Assembly (NCBI RefSeq): GCF_025527015.1
Contig: NZ_JAODIM010000043.1
Span: forward strand, 620,001 to 684,000
Direction of reading: 5' to 3'
DNA length: 64,000 nt
From: Winslowiella arboricola
GTDB lineage: Bacteria > Pseudomonadota > Gammaproteobacteria > Enterobacterales > Enterobacteriaceae
The translations under genes and the position numbers were made by a program. This document shows, one piece after another, positions 1-10,195 of this stretch (position 1 is its first letter; each line of letters opens with the position of its first letter). Under the pieces are notes generated by a model. The model did no database searches. It was not told where the DNA came from and was given only the letters and a program-made list of their open reading frames with translations.

Positions 1-1514
1 TCAAAGATAATTATTATGATTATGCGGTTTCACCCCAGGAATCATTATCCGGTCAGGTATTTGCCAGCCGGCAATCTGTGACGCTGAATTCCCGCGAAGC
101 GATTATCGGTTCGGTTATCCGTCAGTCCGCGCTGCGCGCCTCGGTAATGGAAAATAACCCGATTGCCAGTTCACTGGTTTGTGTGCCAGTGCAGGATAAA
201 CAGATCTGCTATGGCACTCTGACGCTATTGTCATTTAGCCGGCACTCTATTTTTAACTCGCTGGCGGTTTCCCTGCTGGAGACCTTCGCTTCACAGGTGG
301 CGCTGGCGTGGCGCAATGCCAAAATACATGACGAAAAAGTTTCCAGCCTGAATGAGGTGGATGCGCTGCGCAAACAGCTGGAACAGCAGAATGCGATCCT
401 GAAAGGCAGCGTCGAATTCCATAATGAGATGATCAACTTATCGACTCGCATCAATAACTTAAATTCATTTATCGCCGCTATCTGTGAGCGGGTAAATCTG
501 AATGCGGGCTATATTGATATTCTCGGCAACCGGCTTGATGCCACCGTGAGTTTTCCTTATCACTGGGATGATCTGACCCGTAGTTTTGCAGTGGAGAGCG
601 GTTTTGCCAACGGCGATTATTTTATCCAGCCGCTGAAACATGATGAACTGGCGGTTGGCTTTTTTATCCTGCCAGCCGACGCGGTTAACGATGCTACCCG
701 TCTGATCCTGTCGCGCCTGGGAGACTTTATCGTGATGCAGATTATGCGTAAGGCCAGCAGCCTGACGCTGGAACACAAAAGAAAATCCGCGTTAATCGAA
801 CAGCTTTTTTCCCGCGGCATCACCAGTGAAACCGAGCAAAATTTCGCCAGATATGGATTTCAGCTACAAAACTGGATTATCTGTCTCAGACTGGAAACAG
901 AAGATTCCGTTAATCAGGATGTCACGTCATTAGTGACACTTAATAAATTAAATACGCTACTTTCACGGCGTAATAGTTTTAGTTTTGCCGACAGCACCAA
1001 CATCACTGTCTATATTTCTGATTTACACACCGTTAAACTAAAAGAGTTTACTGACCGGATAAGCCGGGAGTTGCCGCTGATAATCATCAGTAAAGCGGGG
1101 ATCAGTGACGTTGTTAAACGTAGTGAATGTAAACTTGCCTGGCAGCAGGCCAGCACCGCGCTGGAAGTACTGAAAACGCGCAAAAAAGAGGGGGTGTTAC
1201 TTTTCCATAATACCGGCATTGAACGACTATTTATTAATCATCAGGCGGAAGATCTGAAACGCTTTGTTGCGGATGTTCTTACTCCACTCATCGAAGGTGG
1301 CGAAAAAAATGCAATCCTGCTGCTGACGTTAAACAGTTATATTTATCATCGTTGTTCGACAATAAATAGCGCAGCGGCACTTAACATCCATGTTAATACG
1401 TTATACCAGCGCGTCAGGAAAATTGAAAATATGATTGGTATGAACCTGAATCATCCAGATGACTTTCTTATTGTCACCCTGGCTTGTCATATCAATAAAT
1501 TATACCACGCATAA
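1..1514 (+). CDS. PucR-type transcriptional regulator with GAF-like domain (5' end outside window)
   Basis: The reading frame is open from the first base of the window, so the first possible internal start (GTG at 78) is not the true one and the N terminus lies upstream. The visible N-terminal part reads as the end of a GAF domain (ending FASQVALAWRNAK), then a coiled segment rich in E, Q and L, a central region without clear motif, and a C-terminal PucR-type helix-turn-helix (NSAAALNIHVNTLYQRVRKIE). Proteins of this build are one-component sensors that control catabolic or uptake genes. It ends 43 bases from the 3' end of betA and is convergent with it, so a link to betaine metabolism is only positional. 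Ligand and targets unknown. Confidence 0.75.
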   Translation, partial: KDNYYDYAVSPQESLSGQVFASRQSVTLNSREAIIGSVIRQSALRASVMENNPIASSLVCVPVQDKQICYGTLTLLSFSRHSIFNSLAVSLLETFASQVALAWRNAKIHDEKVSSLNEVDALRKQLEQQNAILKGSVEFHNEMINLSTRINNLNSFIAAICERVNLNAGYIDILGNRLDATVSFPYHWDDLTRSFAVESGFANGDYFIQPLKHDELAVGFFILPADAVNDATRLILSRLGDFIVMQIMRKASSLTLEHKRKSALIEQLFSRGITSETEQNFARYGFQLQNWIICLRLETEDSVNQDVTSLVTLNKLNTLLSRRNSFSFADSTNITVYISDLHTVKLKEFTDRISRELPLIIISKAGISDVVKRSECKLAWQQASTALEVLKTRKKEGVLLFHNTGIERLFINHQAEDLKRFVADVLTPLIEGGEKNAILLLTLNSYIYHRCSTINSAAALNIHVNTLYQRVRKIENMIGMNLNHPDDFLIVTLACHINKLYHA

Positions 1515-1557
1515 CCCTGGCCCGGCATACAGGCCAGGATTATCGTTCGCCAGCGGA

Positions 1558-3204
1558 TTATCCGGCGATCTGATAATACTCAGCGGTCGAACGGGATAAC
1601 GGCGCTTTGCCACGAATCGCATCAGCAATCTTCTCGGCAATCATCACCGTCGGCGCATTCAGGTTGCCGGTAACAATCTGCGGCATAATCGAGGCATCGA
1701 CCACCCGCAGCTGCTGCATACCGTGCACGCGCCCTGCTTCATCCACTACCGCCATCTCATCGCTGCCCATCGCGCAGCTGCCGCACGGGTGATAGGCGGT
1801 CTCAGCATGCTCACGGATAAAGGCATCAATCTGCTCATCGCTCTGCACCGCTACACCGGGCTGAATCTCCGCGCCGCAGTATGGTGCCAGCGCAGGCTGA
1901 CGCATAATTTCACGCGTCAGACGTACCGCATTGCGGAACTCCTGCCAGTCGCGCTCTTCGGACATGTAGTTAAAGAAGATCGACGGCGCAGCATAAGGAT
2001 CGGTCGATTTCAGCTTAATACGACCACGGCTCATTGAGCGCATCGGCCCGACGTGCGCCTGGAAACCATGCTCTTTTACCGGGCTGCTGCCGTTATAGTT
2101 AATCGCCACCGGCAGGAAGTGGTATTGCAGATCCGGCCACTCTGGCTGATCATCGCTGCGAATAAAGCCACCCGCTTCAAACTGGTTGCTGGCGCCGACA
2201 CCGGTGCCTTTAAACAGCCACTCAGCGCCGATCGCCGGCTGATTCCACCATTTCAGCGAAGGATAAAGGCTGATCGGCTGTTTGCAGCGGAACTGCATAT
2301 AGACCTCAAGGTGATCCTGCAGATTGCGACCCACACCCGGCAGCGCATGCACCACATCGATATCCAGCTCGCGCAGCCACTCTTCCGGCCCGACGCCGGA
2401 GCGCTGCAGGATTTGCGGCGAGGCGATAGCGCCAGCACACAGCAGCACTTCACGTGTGGCTTGCGCCTGCTGCGGCTGGCCTTTTACCAGCCACTTCACA
2501 CCGGTGGCAGTTTTGCCCTCAAACAGAATACGGTCGGTCTGCGCATGGGTAATAATCGTCAGATTACTGCGCTGACGCGCCACATCCAGATAGCCGCGCG
2601 CAGTGCTGGAACGGCGACCGTTAGCGGTGACGGTACGATCCATTGGACCAAAACCGTCCTGGCGATAACCGTTCAGATCATCGGTTTCATGGTGACCGGC
2701 CTCGGTCGCAGCGTCGATAAACGCGCGGTACAGCGGATTGTTATCGCTGGTCGGCGTGGTGACGCTCAGATAGCCTTCTGCGCCATGATAGTCGTTCTCG
2801 CCGATATCACGCTTTTCCGCACGACGGAAGTAAGGCAGACAATTGAGATAGGACCAGTTAGCAAAACCGGTTTTTGCTGCCCAGTTATCATAATCCATCG
2901 CGTTGCCGCGGATATAGCACATGCCGTTAATCAGCGAAGAGCCGCCCAGCCCCTTACCACGACCACACTCCATGCGGCGATTGTCCATATGCGGCTCGGG
3001 ATCGGTTTCAAATGCCCAGTTATAACGTTTACCCTGTAACGGATAAGCTAAAGCGGCTGGCATCTGGGTACGGAAATCAAGGCGATGATCGCGGCCGCCT
3101 GCTTCCAGTAAAAGTACCGATACGTCAGCATCCTCAGTTAAGCGGGTCGCCAGTACATTGCCTGCGGAACCGGCGCCAATAATGATATAGTCAAATTTCT
3201 GCAT
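1558..3204 (-). CDS. betA: choline dehydrogenase
   Basis: GMC-family flavoprotein that oxidises choline to betaine aldehyde at the inner membrane, the first step of glycine betaine synthesis. The N terminus carries the FAD dinucleotide motif ([10 protein letters not shown]), then [14 protein letters not shown], and near the C terminus the active-site stretch [11 protein letters not shown] and a closing [18 protein letters not shown]. The start is placed at MQKFDY (3204), which has GGAGG on the minus strand just upstream; the longer in-frame start at 3240 adds 12 residues not seen in the family. Length 548 residues, close to E. coli BetA (556). Last gene of betI-betB-betA. Confidence 0.96.
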   Translation of the reverse strand: MQKFDYIIIGAGSAGNVLATRLTEDADVSVLLLEAGGRDHRLDFRTQMPAALAYPLQGKRYNWAFETDPEPHMDNRRMECGRGKGLGGSSLINGMCYIRGNAMDYDNWAAKTGFANWSYLNCLPYFRRAEKRDIGENDYHGAEGYLSVTTPTSDNNPLYRAFIDAATEAGHHETDDLNGYRQDGFGPMDRTVTANGRRSSTARGYLDVARQRSNLTIITHAQTDRILFEGKTATGVKWLVKGQPQQAQATREVLLCAGAIASPQILQRSGVGPEEWLRELDIDVVHALPGVGRNLQDHLEVYMQFRCKQPISLYPSLKWWNQPAIGAEWLFKGTGVGASNQFEAGGFIRSDDQPEWPDLQYHFLPVAINYNGSSPVKEHGFQAHVGPMRSMSRGRIKLKSTDPYAAPSIFFNYMSEERDWQEFRNAVRLTREIMRQPALAPYCGAEIQPGVAVQSDEQIDAFIREHAETAYHPCGSCAMGSDEMAVVDEAGRVHGMQQLRVVDASIMPQIVTGNLNAPTVMIAEKIADAIRGKAPLSRSTAEYYQIAG

Positions 3205-3273
3205 TAAACCTCCAGCTAAAAACCAGCGCCGGCAGCGCATGACGCTACCGGCCAGAAAATCTTACTTCACCAC

Positions 3274-4740
3274 TTAAAACGCAGTGGGATACTCGCCCAT
3301 CTCAATCAGAATCGATTTGGTACGCGTGTAGTGCTTCAGCGTCTCAACACCGTTTTCACGTCCTAAGCCTGACTGCTTGTAGCCGCCGACCGGCATCGGT
3401 GCTGGCGATTCGCCCCAGCTGTTGATCCAGCAGATACCGGCTTCCAGCTGATGGATCACCCGGTGCGCGCGGTCCAGTGAGCGGGTAAACAGGCCAGCGG
3501 CCAGACCCAGCTCAGTGTTATTGGCGCGGGTAATCACTTCCTGCTCATCATCAAACACCAGGATGCTCATCACCGGTCCGAAGATCTCTTCACGCACAAT
3601 GCGCATCTCATCCTGACAGTCGGTGAAGACCGTCGGCTCAACGTAGCAGCCTTTCGCCAGCGGGCCTTCGGTGATGCGGTGGCCACCCGCCAGCAGACGT
3701 GCACCCTCCTGCTGACCCAGTTCAAGGTAGGAGACCACTTTCTGGCAGTGCTGCTCGCTGACCAGCGGTCCGAAGTTCACCGTCGGATCGCGTGGGTCAC
3801 CGGTTTTAATATTGGCCAGCTTCTGTTGCAGACGCTGTTCAAAGCTCGCCTTCAGCGAACGATGGACAAACACCCGCGTGCCGTTAGTACATACCTGGCC
3901 GCTGCTGTAGAAGTTAGCCATCATTGCAGCATCCACCGCGCGCTCCAGATCGGCATCTTCAAATACGATCAACGGCGACTTACCACCCAGTTCCATCGTC
4001 ACTTCTTTCAGTGTCGACAGCGCGGCATCAGCCACTACGCGTTTACCGGTTTCTACCTGACCGGTGAAGGAGACTTTGGCGATATCCGGGTGCTGGCTCA
4101 GCGCTTTACCCACCGCACCTGCCCCCTGCACCACGTTAAATACGCCATCCGGCAGACCGGCTTCGCTGTAAATGTTCGCCAGCTCCAGCGCGCTTAACGG
4201 CGTCACTTCGCTTGGCTTAAAGATCATCGCATTGCCGGTAGCCAGCGCCGGAGCGCTTTTCCACAGTGCGATCTGAATCGGATAGTTCCATGCGCCAATT
4301 CCGGCGCAGACGCCCAGCGGCTCACGGCGGGTATAGACCAGCGCGGTATCGCGCAGCGGAATCGATTCGCCCTGCACTGCCACCGCCAGACCGGCGTAGT
4401 ACTCCAGCACATCGGCGCCGGTGACAATATCCACCGCTTCGGTTTCGCTGATTGGCTTACCGGTATCGGCCGTTTCCAGTTCGGCCAGCTGCTGATTACG
4501 TTCACGCAGCAGCGCCACCGCTTTTAACAGCACGCGGCTACGCTCAACCGGCGTATAGCTGCGCCAGATACGCTGACCGGCAATGGCGGAAGCCACGGCG
4601 CTGTCGATATCCTGCTGGCTGGCGGCGGTGATTTCCGCAATCACCTCACCATTGGCCGGATTGATGCTGGTGAAAACCTCACCCTGGCCCTGTTGTTCAC
4701 GGCCATTGATATATAAACCACGGCGATTGAGTTCTGCCAT
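3274..4740 (-). CDS. betB: betaine aldehyde dehydrogenase
   Basis: NAD(P)-dependent aldehyde dehydrogenase that turns betaine aldehyde into glycine betaine. 488 residues, as in E. coli (490). The ALDH signatures are present: MELGGKSP with general base Glu250 and [11 protein letters not shown] with catalytic Cys284; the C-terminal [15 protein letters not shown] is typical of BetB. It lies 22 bases downstream of betI and 69 bases upstream of betA on the same strand, the usual order, and should be derepressed with them when choline is present. Confidence 0.97.
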   Translation of the reverse strand: MAELNRRGLYINGREQQGQGEVFTSINPANGEVIAEITAASQQDIDSAVASAIAGQRIWRSYTPVERSRVLLKAVALLRERNQQLAELETADTGKPISETEAVDIVTGADVLEYYAGLAVAVQGESIPLRDTALVYTRREPLGVCAGIGAWNYPIQIALWKSAPALATGNAMIFKPSEVTPLSALELANIYSEAGLPDGVFNVVQGAGAVGKALSQHPDIAKVSFTGQVETGKRVVADAALSTLKEVTMELGGKSPLIVFEDADLERAVDAAMMANFYSSGQVCTNGTRVFVHRSLKASFEQRLQQKLANIKTGDPRDPTVNFGPLVSEQHCQKVVSYLELGQQEGARLLAGGHRITEGPLAKGCYVEPTVFTDCQDEMRIVREEIFGPVMSILVFDDEQEVITRANNTELGLAAGLFTRSLDRAHRVIHQLEAGICWINSWGESPAPMPVGGYKQSGLGRENGVETLKHYTRTKSILIEMGEYPTAF

Positions 4741-4762
4741 GACTCCTCCTCTGCTAAGGGAT

Positions 4763-5359
4763 TTAGCGCACCGGCGTATTCAGCCAGAGCGCGAGATTCT
4801 GATAACACAGCTCGCGGGCATCTTCTAAGCCGTGAGCCATCGGCTGTGGCGCCAGCGTCATCCGCAACCACAAACCGTCAATTAAGGCGGCGATACTGCT
4901 ACCGGCCTGACGCGCCTGCTCACGGGGTAATACGCGGGCAAACTGCGCAGTAATATTGGAGTGCAGGCGGCGATCGTTAACCCGCTGCAAACGATGCAAA
5001 TTTTCCTGGTGCAGACTGTTGGTCCAGAACACCAGCCAGGTTTTCAGCACTGGCGCCGCCACCTGGGTTAAGTCGAAGTTACCGTCAATAATCGCGCGGA
5101 TTTGCGCCTGCGGATTATCTTCAGCGCGTACCCGATGACGCTCAACCGCCAGATAAAGGTCGGTCAGGATCTGACGCATACAGGCATCCAGCAGCCCGTT
5201 TTTATCGCCAAAGTAATGACTGACAATCCCGGTCGACACCCCGGCTTGTTTTGCAATCAGCGCAATGCTGGCGTCCGCCAGCCCTACACGATCGATCACC
5301 GTCAATGTTGCGTTAATCAGCTGCGCCTGACGGATGGCTTTCATTCCAACTTTTGGCAT
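4763..5359 (-). CDS. betI: TetR-family repressor of the bet genes
   Basis: 198 residues with an N-terminal TetR helix-turn-helix ([28 protein letters not shown]). BetI represses betIBA and divergent betT and releases DNA when choline binds. The start fits [11 protein letters not shown], the family N terminus. A perfect palindrome that fits a BetI operator lies in the 161-base gap to betT. First gene of the betIBA operon. Confidence 0.96.
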   Translation of the reverse strand: MPKVGMKAIRQAQLINATLTVIDRVGLADASIALIAKQAGVSTGIVSHYFGDKNGLLDACMRQILTDLYLAVERHRVRAEDNPQAQIRAIIDGNFDLTQVAAPVLKTWLVFWTNSLHQENLHRLQRVNDRRLHSNITAQFARVLPREQARQAGSSIAALIDGLWLRMTLAPQPMAHGLEDARELCYQNLALWLNTPVR

Positions 5360-5408
5360 CGTTTCATCGGTTCCGACTATTGAATGAGAGAGATAATAAC
5401 TTTTTTAT

Positions 5409-5422
5409 ATTGAACGTTCAAT
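5409..5422. promoter_or_regulatory. BetI operator
   Basis: Perfect 14-base palindrome ATTGAACGTTCAAT in the betI-betT divergent gap, in the same place and with the same core as the E. coli BetI site. It can serve both transcripts. Confidence 0.8.
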
Positions 5423-5520
5423 CAATAAAAACTAGACTTGGTAACAACTGGATAACAATTCCATACTCTTTGTAAGGATAAACGCAACCAAATTTCGCTA
5501 TTTTTTAATGAGGATTTTCA

Positions 5521-7536
5521 ATGCTGGGAACTCAGGATCGGTTGTTACTTCAGCCGGTCAGACTCAATAAAGCGGTGTTCTTTAGTGCCGCACTGGTAGT
5601 GATACTGTTTTCAGGTGGTGTCCTGCTTTTCCCCGAACAGGCCAGTTCGATACTGTCGCGCGCGCAATCCTGGGCGTCGGCAACTTTTGGCTGGTACTAC
5701 ATGCTGGTGGTGGCTTTCTACCTCGGCTTTGTCCTGTTTGTCGCTTTTTCACGCTACGGCGATATCAAACTGGGACCGGATCACTCGACACCGGACTTCA
5801 GTTATGGCACCTGGGCAGCGATGCTATTTTCCGCCGGCATCGGTTCCGAGTTGCTGTTCTTTGGCGCTTCTGAGCCACTCGATCATCTGTTGCAGCCACC
5901 TGATGGCGTTGCCGGTTCGGCGCAGGCCGCCCGTGACGGTATGGTATTAACCATGCTGCACTGGGGCTTACATGGCTGGGGGATCTATACGCTGGTGGCG
6001 ATGTCACTCGCCTACTTCGCCTATCGCCACAACCTGCCGCTGGCATTGCGTTCGGCCTTTTATCCGCTGATTGGCGACCGGATTAACGGTCCGATTGGTC
6101 ATGCGGTGGATGTGTTCGGTATTGTCGGCACCCTATTTGGTCTGGCCACCAGCCTCGGCATCGGCGTGATGCAGATTAACTCCGGTATCAGCTTCCTGAC
6201 CGGTATTGCACAGAGTCATACCATGCAGGTGATTCTGATTGTGATAGTGATGGGCGCGGCCACCCTGTCGGCGGTCAGTGGCGTTGATAAAGGTATTCGC
6301 CGCATGTCAGAAGTCAATATGCTGCTGGCGGTGCTGATGTTTGCCTTTGTGCTGTTCGCCGGTCCTACCAGCCATCTGCTGAATTCGCTGGTGCAGAACT
6401 TTGGCGACTACTTTGTCAGCCTGCCGCGTAAAACCTTTGATCTCTATGCTTACAGCGATAGCAATAAAGACACCTGGCTCGGCAACTGGACAGTATTTTA
6501 CTGGGCGTGGTGGATTGCCTGGTCACCGTTTGTCGGCATGTTTATCGCCCGTATCTCGCGTGGGCGTACCCTGCGTGAATTCGTCATCGGCGTACTGCTG
6601 ATCCCGATGGGCTTTACCCTCGCCTGGTTGTCGGTATTTGGTAACAGTGCGCTGGAGTTATATCAGAAAGGCATGGATAAACTCGGCGACGTGGCGTTAA
6701 GCGATCCGGCGATGGCGGTCTACCATATGCTGGCCACCTACCCGATGGCGACGCCGGTGATTGTGCTGGCGGTAGTGATCTGCTTTATCTTCTTTGTCAC
6801 TTCCGCTGACTCCGGTGCACTGGTGGTGGCTAATCTCTCCTGCGTCGGTGATACCGCCGGTGAGGATGCGCCTAACTGGCTGCGTATTTTCTGGGCGGTG
6901 GCGGTCTGCGTACTGACGCTGTCACTGCTGTTTGCCGGTGATTACACCTCGCTGCAAACCGCCGTCGTGCTCAGTGCGTTGCCGTTCTCGCTGGTGCTGG
7001 TGCTGTTTGTGATTGCCATGTACCGCGCGCTGCATCATGAGAAGCAGAAAGATCGCAGCCGCTCAGTGGCGATTGCGTCGCCGTTACTGCTGGATCGCCA
7101 TCGTCCCGGCCATACCAGCAGCTGGCGCCGTCGTCTGAATCGCGCTATCTCCTATCCTTCGCGCGATATGGTGTATCGCTTTATGGATGAGACCGTAAGT
7201 CCGGCGCTGGGCAAGGTTTCGGAAGTGCTGGAGGAGAAAGGTCTGCTGGTGGAAAGCGATCTGTCACCACAGGATTTCACCCTTGGTATCCGCGTATCCC
7301 ACGGTGAAGAAGCGCCCTTCCATTACGGTGTGCAGATGAGTGGCTACAGTACGCCATCCTTTATGCGCAGCGGCGGCAATCTCAGCCATACCGCCAGCCG
7401 TTACTACCGCGCGGAAGTGCATCTGTGGGAAGGCAGCCAGGAGTACGATCTGGTGGGCTACACCGAGGAGCAGATTATCAATGATATCCTTGACCACTAT
7501 GAACGCCATCTGCAGTTCCTGCATCTGATTCGCTAG
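5521..7536 (+). CDS. betT: high-affinity choline transporter, BCCT family
   Basis: 671-residue inner-membrane carrier of the betaine/choline/carnitine family (E. coli BetT 677). About twelve hydrophobic segments fill residues 20-500; the Trp-rich family signature (FYWAWWIAWSPFVGMFIARI) is in the middle, and a soluble C-terminal tail of roughly 150 residues follows, as in the osmoregulated BetT subgroup. The start has GAGGA 8 bases upstream. It feeds choline to BetA and BetB and is transcribed away from betI through the shared operator. Confidence 0.96.
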   Translation: MLGTQDRLLLQPVRLNKAVFFSAALVVILFSGGVLLFPEQASSILSRAQSWASATFGWYYMLVVAFYLGFVLFVAFSRYGDIKLGPDHSTPDFSYGTWAAMLFSAGIGSELLFFGASEPLDHLLQPPDGVAGSAQAARDGMVLTMLHWGLHGWGIYTLVAMSLAYFAYRHNLPLALRSAFYPLIGDRINGPIGHAVDVFGIVGTLFGLATSLGIGVMQINSGISFLTGIAQSHTMQVILIVIVMGAATLSAVSGVDKGIRRMSEVNMLLAVLMFAFVLFAGPTSHLLNSLVQNFGDYFVSLPRKTFDLYAYSDSNKDTWLGNWTVFYWAWWIAWSPFVGMFIARISRGRTLREFVIGVLLIPMGFTLAWLSVFGNSALELYQKGMDKLGDVALSDPAMAVYHMLATYPMATPVIVLAVVICFIFFVTSADSGALVVANLSCVGDTAGEDAPNWLRIFWAVAVCVLTLSLLFAGDYTSLQTAVVLSALPFSLVLVLFVIAMYRALHHEKQKDRSRSVAIASPLLLDRHRPGHTSSWRRRLNRAISYPSRDMVYRFMDETVSPALGKVSEVLEEKGLLVESDLSPQDFTLGIRVSHGEEAPFHYGVQMSGYSTPSFMRSGGNLSHTASRYYRAEVHLWEGSQEYDLVGYTEEQIINDILDHYERHLQFLHLIR

Positions 7537-7544
7537 CCTGCTGT

Positions 7545-7610
7545 GGGCGGCGAAAACGCCGCCCCTACGGTAACCGCAATATTCGTGTAGGGGCGGCGTT
7601 CTCGCCGCCC
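7545..7610. repeat. paired GC-rich palindromic repeat, copy 1
   Basis: Two 20-base palindromes, GGGCGGCGAAAACGCCGCCC (7545-7564) and GGGCGGCGTTCTCGCCGCCC (7591-7610), in opposite orientation around a 26-base spacer whose ends also pair (CCTAC/GTAGG). Same family as the copies near 18.6, 21.9, 41.0, 47.8, 53.9 and 61.5 kb. Layout resembles a BIME, a pair of REP units. Confidence 0.85.
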
Positions 7611-7626
7611 GTGAACAATCTGTCAG

Positions 7627-7650
7627 GGAGCCTTTTCAGGCTCCTTTTTT
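7627..7650 (+). terminator. rho-independent terminator of betT
   Basis: GGAGCC, loop TTTTCA, GGCTCC, then six T. It follows betT and the repeat and lies before the chosen start of the next gene. Confidence 0.8.
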
Positions 7651-7694
7651 CTTTTGTGCTTTACTTAGTTATGGCTTTTATCAGGAATGCTTTA

Positions 7695-9272
7695 ATGAAG
7701 TTCAGCAACCGGATCTCCGCTTCATTGCTACTGAACTCTTCATTGGGTCGCAGCATTACGGTGTTTGTCTGCCTGCTATTTTTAGCAGTGGTGATTATTA
7801 ATCTCTGGTCACTGAAGGAGTCCTGGCAACGTACCGTCAGCAGTGCGGAAGAGACGGCGGTCAATCTTTCGCTGTCGCAGGCGCGCCAGGCGGAAGATAC
7901 CGTGCTGCAAACCGAAATCACTCTCAGGGATATTCAGCGCGATATCCAGGCCGATAACCTTGCGCACCTGAATACCAGTGAGCTAAGCAGCACCATGCGT
8001 GAACTGCGCAGCCGTCTGCCACAGCTGCATGGTCTGTTCTATTTTAACGCGGCGGGTAAATGGATTGCCCGGTCGGTGGATCGTGAACCGGCGGGCGCTA
8101 ACAATGTTGATCGTGAATATATCCATTATCATCGCACCAATCGCCACACCGGTATCCATATCGGGCCAGTGATTCGTAGCCGCAGCACCGGTGACCTGGT
8201 GATCCCGGTATCACTGCGGGTCAATGACGCGACGGGCGGATTTGCCGGGGTGCTGCTGGCAACCATTCGCGTGGATTACTTCCGCCAGTTTTACAGTTAC
8301 TACGAAATGGGCAATAAGGATGTGCTGGTCCTGATGCTGGCAGACAGCAGCGTGCTGTATGCCCGCCCGATGCCCGACAGCTATATCGGTAAAGACTTGT
8401 CTGCCAGCCCGCTGTTTCACCAGATGCTGATGAAAGCGGATCGCGGCAGCGGCGAATGGAACGCGGCGCTGGATGGTCTGCCAAAAATCTTTGGCTTCGC
8501 GCGTTCACTGCGCTATCCGCTGGTGGTGGCCGCCGGTTATGACCGCGCAACGCTGATCGATCAGTGGCTGAAGGAGCGGCTACAGGATGTGGCGCTGAAT
8601 GCCGCCTTACTGTTAAGCATCCTGTTTATGGGCGGCTCGGTATTACGTCAGGTGCGCACCAATATCAAAAATCAGAGCGAACTGGCGCATCTGCGTGATG
8701 AGCTGACCTCCGTTAATCATGCTTTGCAGGCGCTGGCGCTGGTTGACGGCCTGACCGGCGTGGCAAACCGCCGGCAGTTTGACATGGTACTTGAGCAGGG
8801 TTTGCAGCGATCGGCCAGCAATGGTCAGCCGCTGTCGCTGATTATGATGGATATCGATTATTTCAAACGCTACAACGATACTTACGGTCATGTGGCGGGT
8901 GACAACTGTCTGAAGCGGGTGGGCGAAATTCTGCGAACCATGCCACATCGCCAGACGGATCTGATTGCCCGTTATGGTGGCGAAGAGTTTGCCGTTGTGT
9001 TGCACGATACTACCTTGCAGGAAGCACGGGTGATCGCGCAGCGCGCGGTAGACGTAGTACGGGAAACCGCAATGCCCCATCAAAGCAGCGACCGTGCGGA
9101 GCATGTGGTTACCCTGAGCGCCGGATGCTTTACCCTCACCGCCAGCGGCAATCCGGGCGATGCACGTCAGATTAAAGAAGGCGCGGACCGCGCGCTGTAT
9201 GCCGCCAAACGTAACGGCCGTAACCAGGTCTCCGCGCTGAGTACGCCGTGGCTGCCGGTGGCTAACGATTAA
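7695..9272 (+). CDS. membrane diguanylate cyclase with periplasmic Cache-type sensor
   Basis: Makes cyclic di-GMP from two GTP. Order: short basic N terminus, membrane helix (VFVCLLFLAVVIINLW), periplasmic region of about 250 residues with dCache features (VDREYIHYHRTNRHTGIHIGPVIRS), second membrane helix (LNAALLLSILFMGGSVL), then a GGEDF/GGEEF domain. The catalytic motif GGEEF is near residue 428, and the inhibitory I-site RQTD stands five residues before it, so product inhibition is likely. Start placed at 7695 (525 residues, AGGA 8 bases upstream); a longer frame from a GTG at 7611 would run through the betT terminator. No EAL domain. Signal unknown. Confidence 0.88.
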   Translation: MKFSNRISASLLLNSSLGRSITVFVCLLFLAVVIINLWSLKESWQRTVSSAEETAVNLSLSQARQAEDTVLQTEITLRDIQRDIQADNLAHLNTSELSSTMRELRSRLPQLHGLFYFNAAGKWIARSVDREPAGANNVDREYIHYHRTNRHTGIHIGPVIRSRSTGDLVIPVSLRVNDATGGFAGVLLATIRVDYFRQFYSYYEMGNKDVLVLMLADSSVLYARPMPDSYIGKDLSASPLFHQMLMKADRGSGEWNAALDGLPKIFGFARSLRYPLVVAAGYDRATLIDQWLKERLQDVALNAALLLSILFMGGSVLRQVRTNIKNQSELAHLRDELTSVNHALQALALVDGLTGVANRRQFDMVLEQGLQRSASNGQPLSLIMMDIDYFKRYNDTYGHVAGDNCLKRVGEILRTMPHRQTDLIARYGGEEFAVVLHDTTLQEARVIAQRAVDVVRETAMPHQSSDRAEHVVTLSAGCFTLTASGNPGDARQIKEGADRALYAAKRNGRNQVSALSTPWLPVAND

Positions 9273-9377
9273 ACGAAGAACCGCGCACGACTCGAACCCT
9301 CAGACAAATACTGCTACCGTGCGCATTACTGACGTGTTTTACACACCCCACTACTGTATTTGATAACTGGTTTTTTA

Positions 9378-9719
9378 ATGACGTATCCCAAACGACTATT
9401 GATACTCCCTGCACTCGCGGTGGCCGCTCTGCTTGCCTGGTGGCTTAAACCCGGCTACGACACCGAGGATGAGGCTTACTACGTTGCGGTATTTTGCACC
9501 ATCCGCCATGACGACAGTTCGCGTTTTATTGCTGATATGCAAAATGTGATTGAAGGTGGTAATTCAGACTATGCGCTGCACAAAATTGCATTTATCCCTG
9601 CGCTGGGCAAAGCGGTCACCGCCAGCTGGCAGCAACTCACTCCGGCAGCACAACATATCGCAACCAACGATGAACCCAGTTGCCAGCGTTTGATGTCAGC
9701 GCAACTGCAGGCGAGATAA
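9378..9719 (+). CDS. small membrane-anchored protein of unknown function
   Basis: 113 residues from ATG 9378 (a TTG at 9360 is an alternative; neither has a good ribosome binding site). One hydrophobic N-terminal segment at residues 7-24 (LLILPALAVAALLAWWL), no lipobox, then a soluble part of about 85 residues with two cysteines (FCTIRHDDSS and EPSCQRL) that could pair in the periplasm. I do not recognise a family. It stands alone between the diguanylate cyclase and dtpA. Confidence 0.55.
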   Translation: MTYPKRLLILPALAVAALLAWWLKPGYDTEDEAYYVAVFCTIRHDDSSRFIADMQNVIEGGNSDYALHKIAFIPALGKAVTASWQQLTPAAQHIATNDEPSCQRLMSAQLQAR

Positions 9720-9912
9720 ACTGCCGCGACTTTTTTTTCGTGCTGAAATAATATCTGTTTTCGTGATCCTGCTCACACATCATCGTGAATATGGTCCTTT
9801 TTAACGCAAAAAAAGCACGAACCGCATATAAAATCAGCATTGAGATAATTAACAGAATTTTAATCGGTAAAAATATTACATAAACCCATTTTGCGCGGTT
9901 TTTACCCTCCAT
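9637..9912 (-). CDS. possible small membrane protein
   Basis: 91-codon frame opposite the end of the 9378 gene and the dtpA leader. In its favour: an N terminus built as MEGKNRAKW followed by a hydrophobic segment of about 22 residues and then basic residues, and AGAGGG-like purines about ten bases before the ATG. Against it: it overlaps the 3' end of a likely gene by 83 bases, its C-terminal half looks like chance translation, and I know no homologue. Listed as tentative. Confidence 0.25.
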   Translation of the reverse strand: MEGKNRAKWVYVIFLPIKILLIISMLILYAVRAFFALKRTIFTMMCEQDHENRYYFSTKKKSRQFISPAVALTSNAGNWVHRWLRYVVLPE

Positions 9913-10195
9913 GGGGATTTAACCCTCTTTTGGCTAAAAACCGCGCAGCGCGTCGGAGTATTATTTCGTCATATAAATACAAACCAACATTTACCACCAG
10001 TTAACATCGATGTTGCGCTTATTTAACCTCGCTACTGCCTGATATTGCAGCAAATGAAAAAAGGCTTGCCTGATGCCGCAGGATCAGCGAAATTAACCGC
10101 CGTTTTTCCCATCTTATAACAACGCACCGAATAGATTCGCGCTATTACGCGTGCTTAATTCCCGATGCGAAATTGGCATCTATCCAGAGGTACTA
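9720..10195. other. 476-base leader region before dtpA
   Basis: AT-rich gap upstream of dtpA. Apart from the tentative minus-strand frame and a CRP-like site, I see no RNA gene, repeat or clear sigma-70 promoter in it. In E. coli dtpA is reported to respond to OmpR, but I could not pick out a convincing OmpR site. Confidence 0.4.
9762..9777. promoter_or_regulatory. possible CRP site
   Basis: CGTGATCCTGCTCACA matches the TGTGA-N6-TCACA layout with one half-site perfect and the other 4 of 5. It lies about 420 bases before dtpA, far for direct activation, so its target is unclear. Confidence 0.3.

Noticed and set aside
1723..3039. Long plus-strand frames opposite betA, including one of 328 codons
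   Set aside because: They mirror betA in GC-rich third-position register and show no family features; betA is certain.
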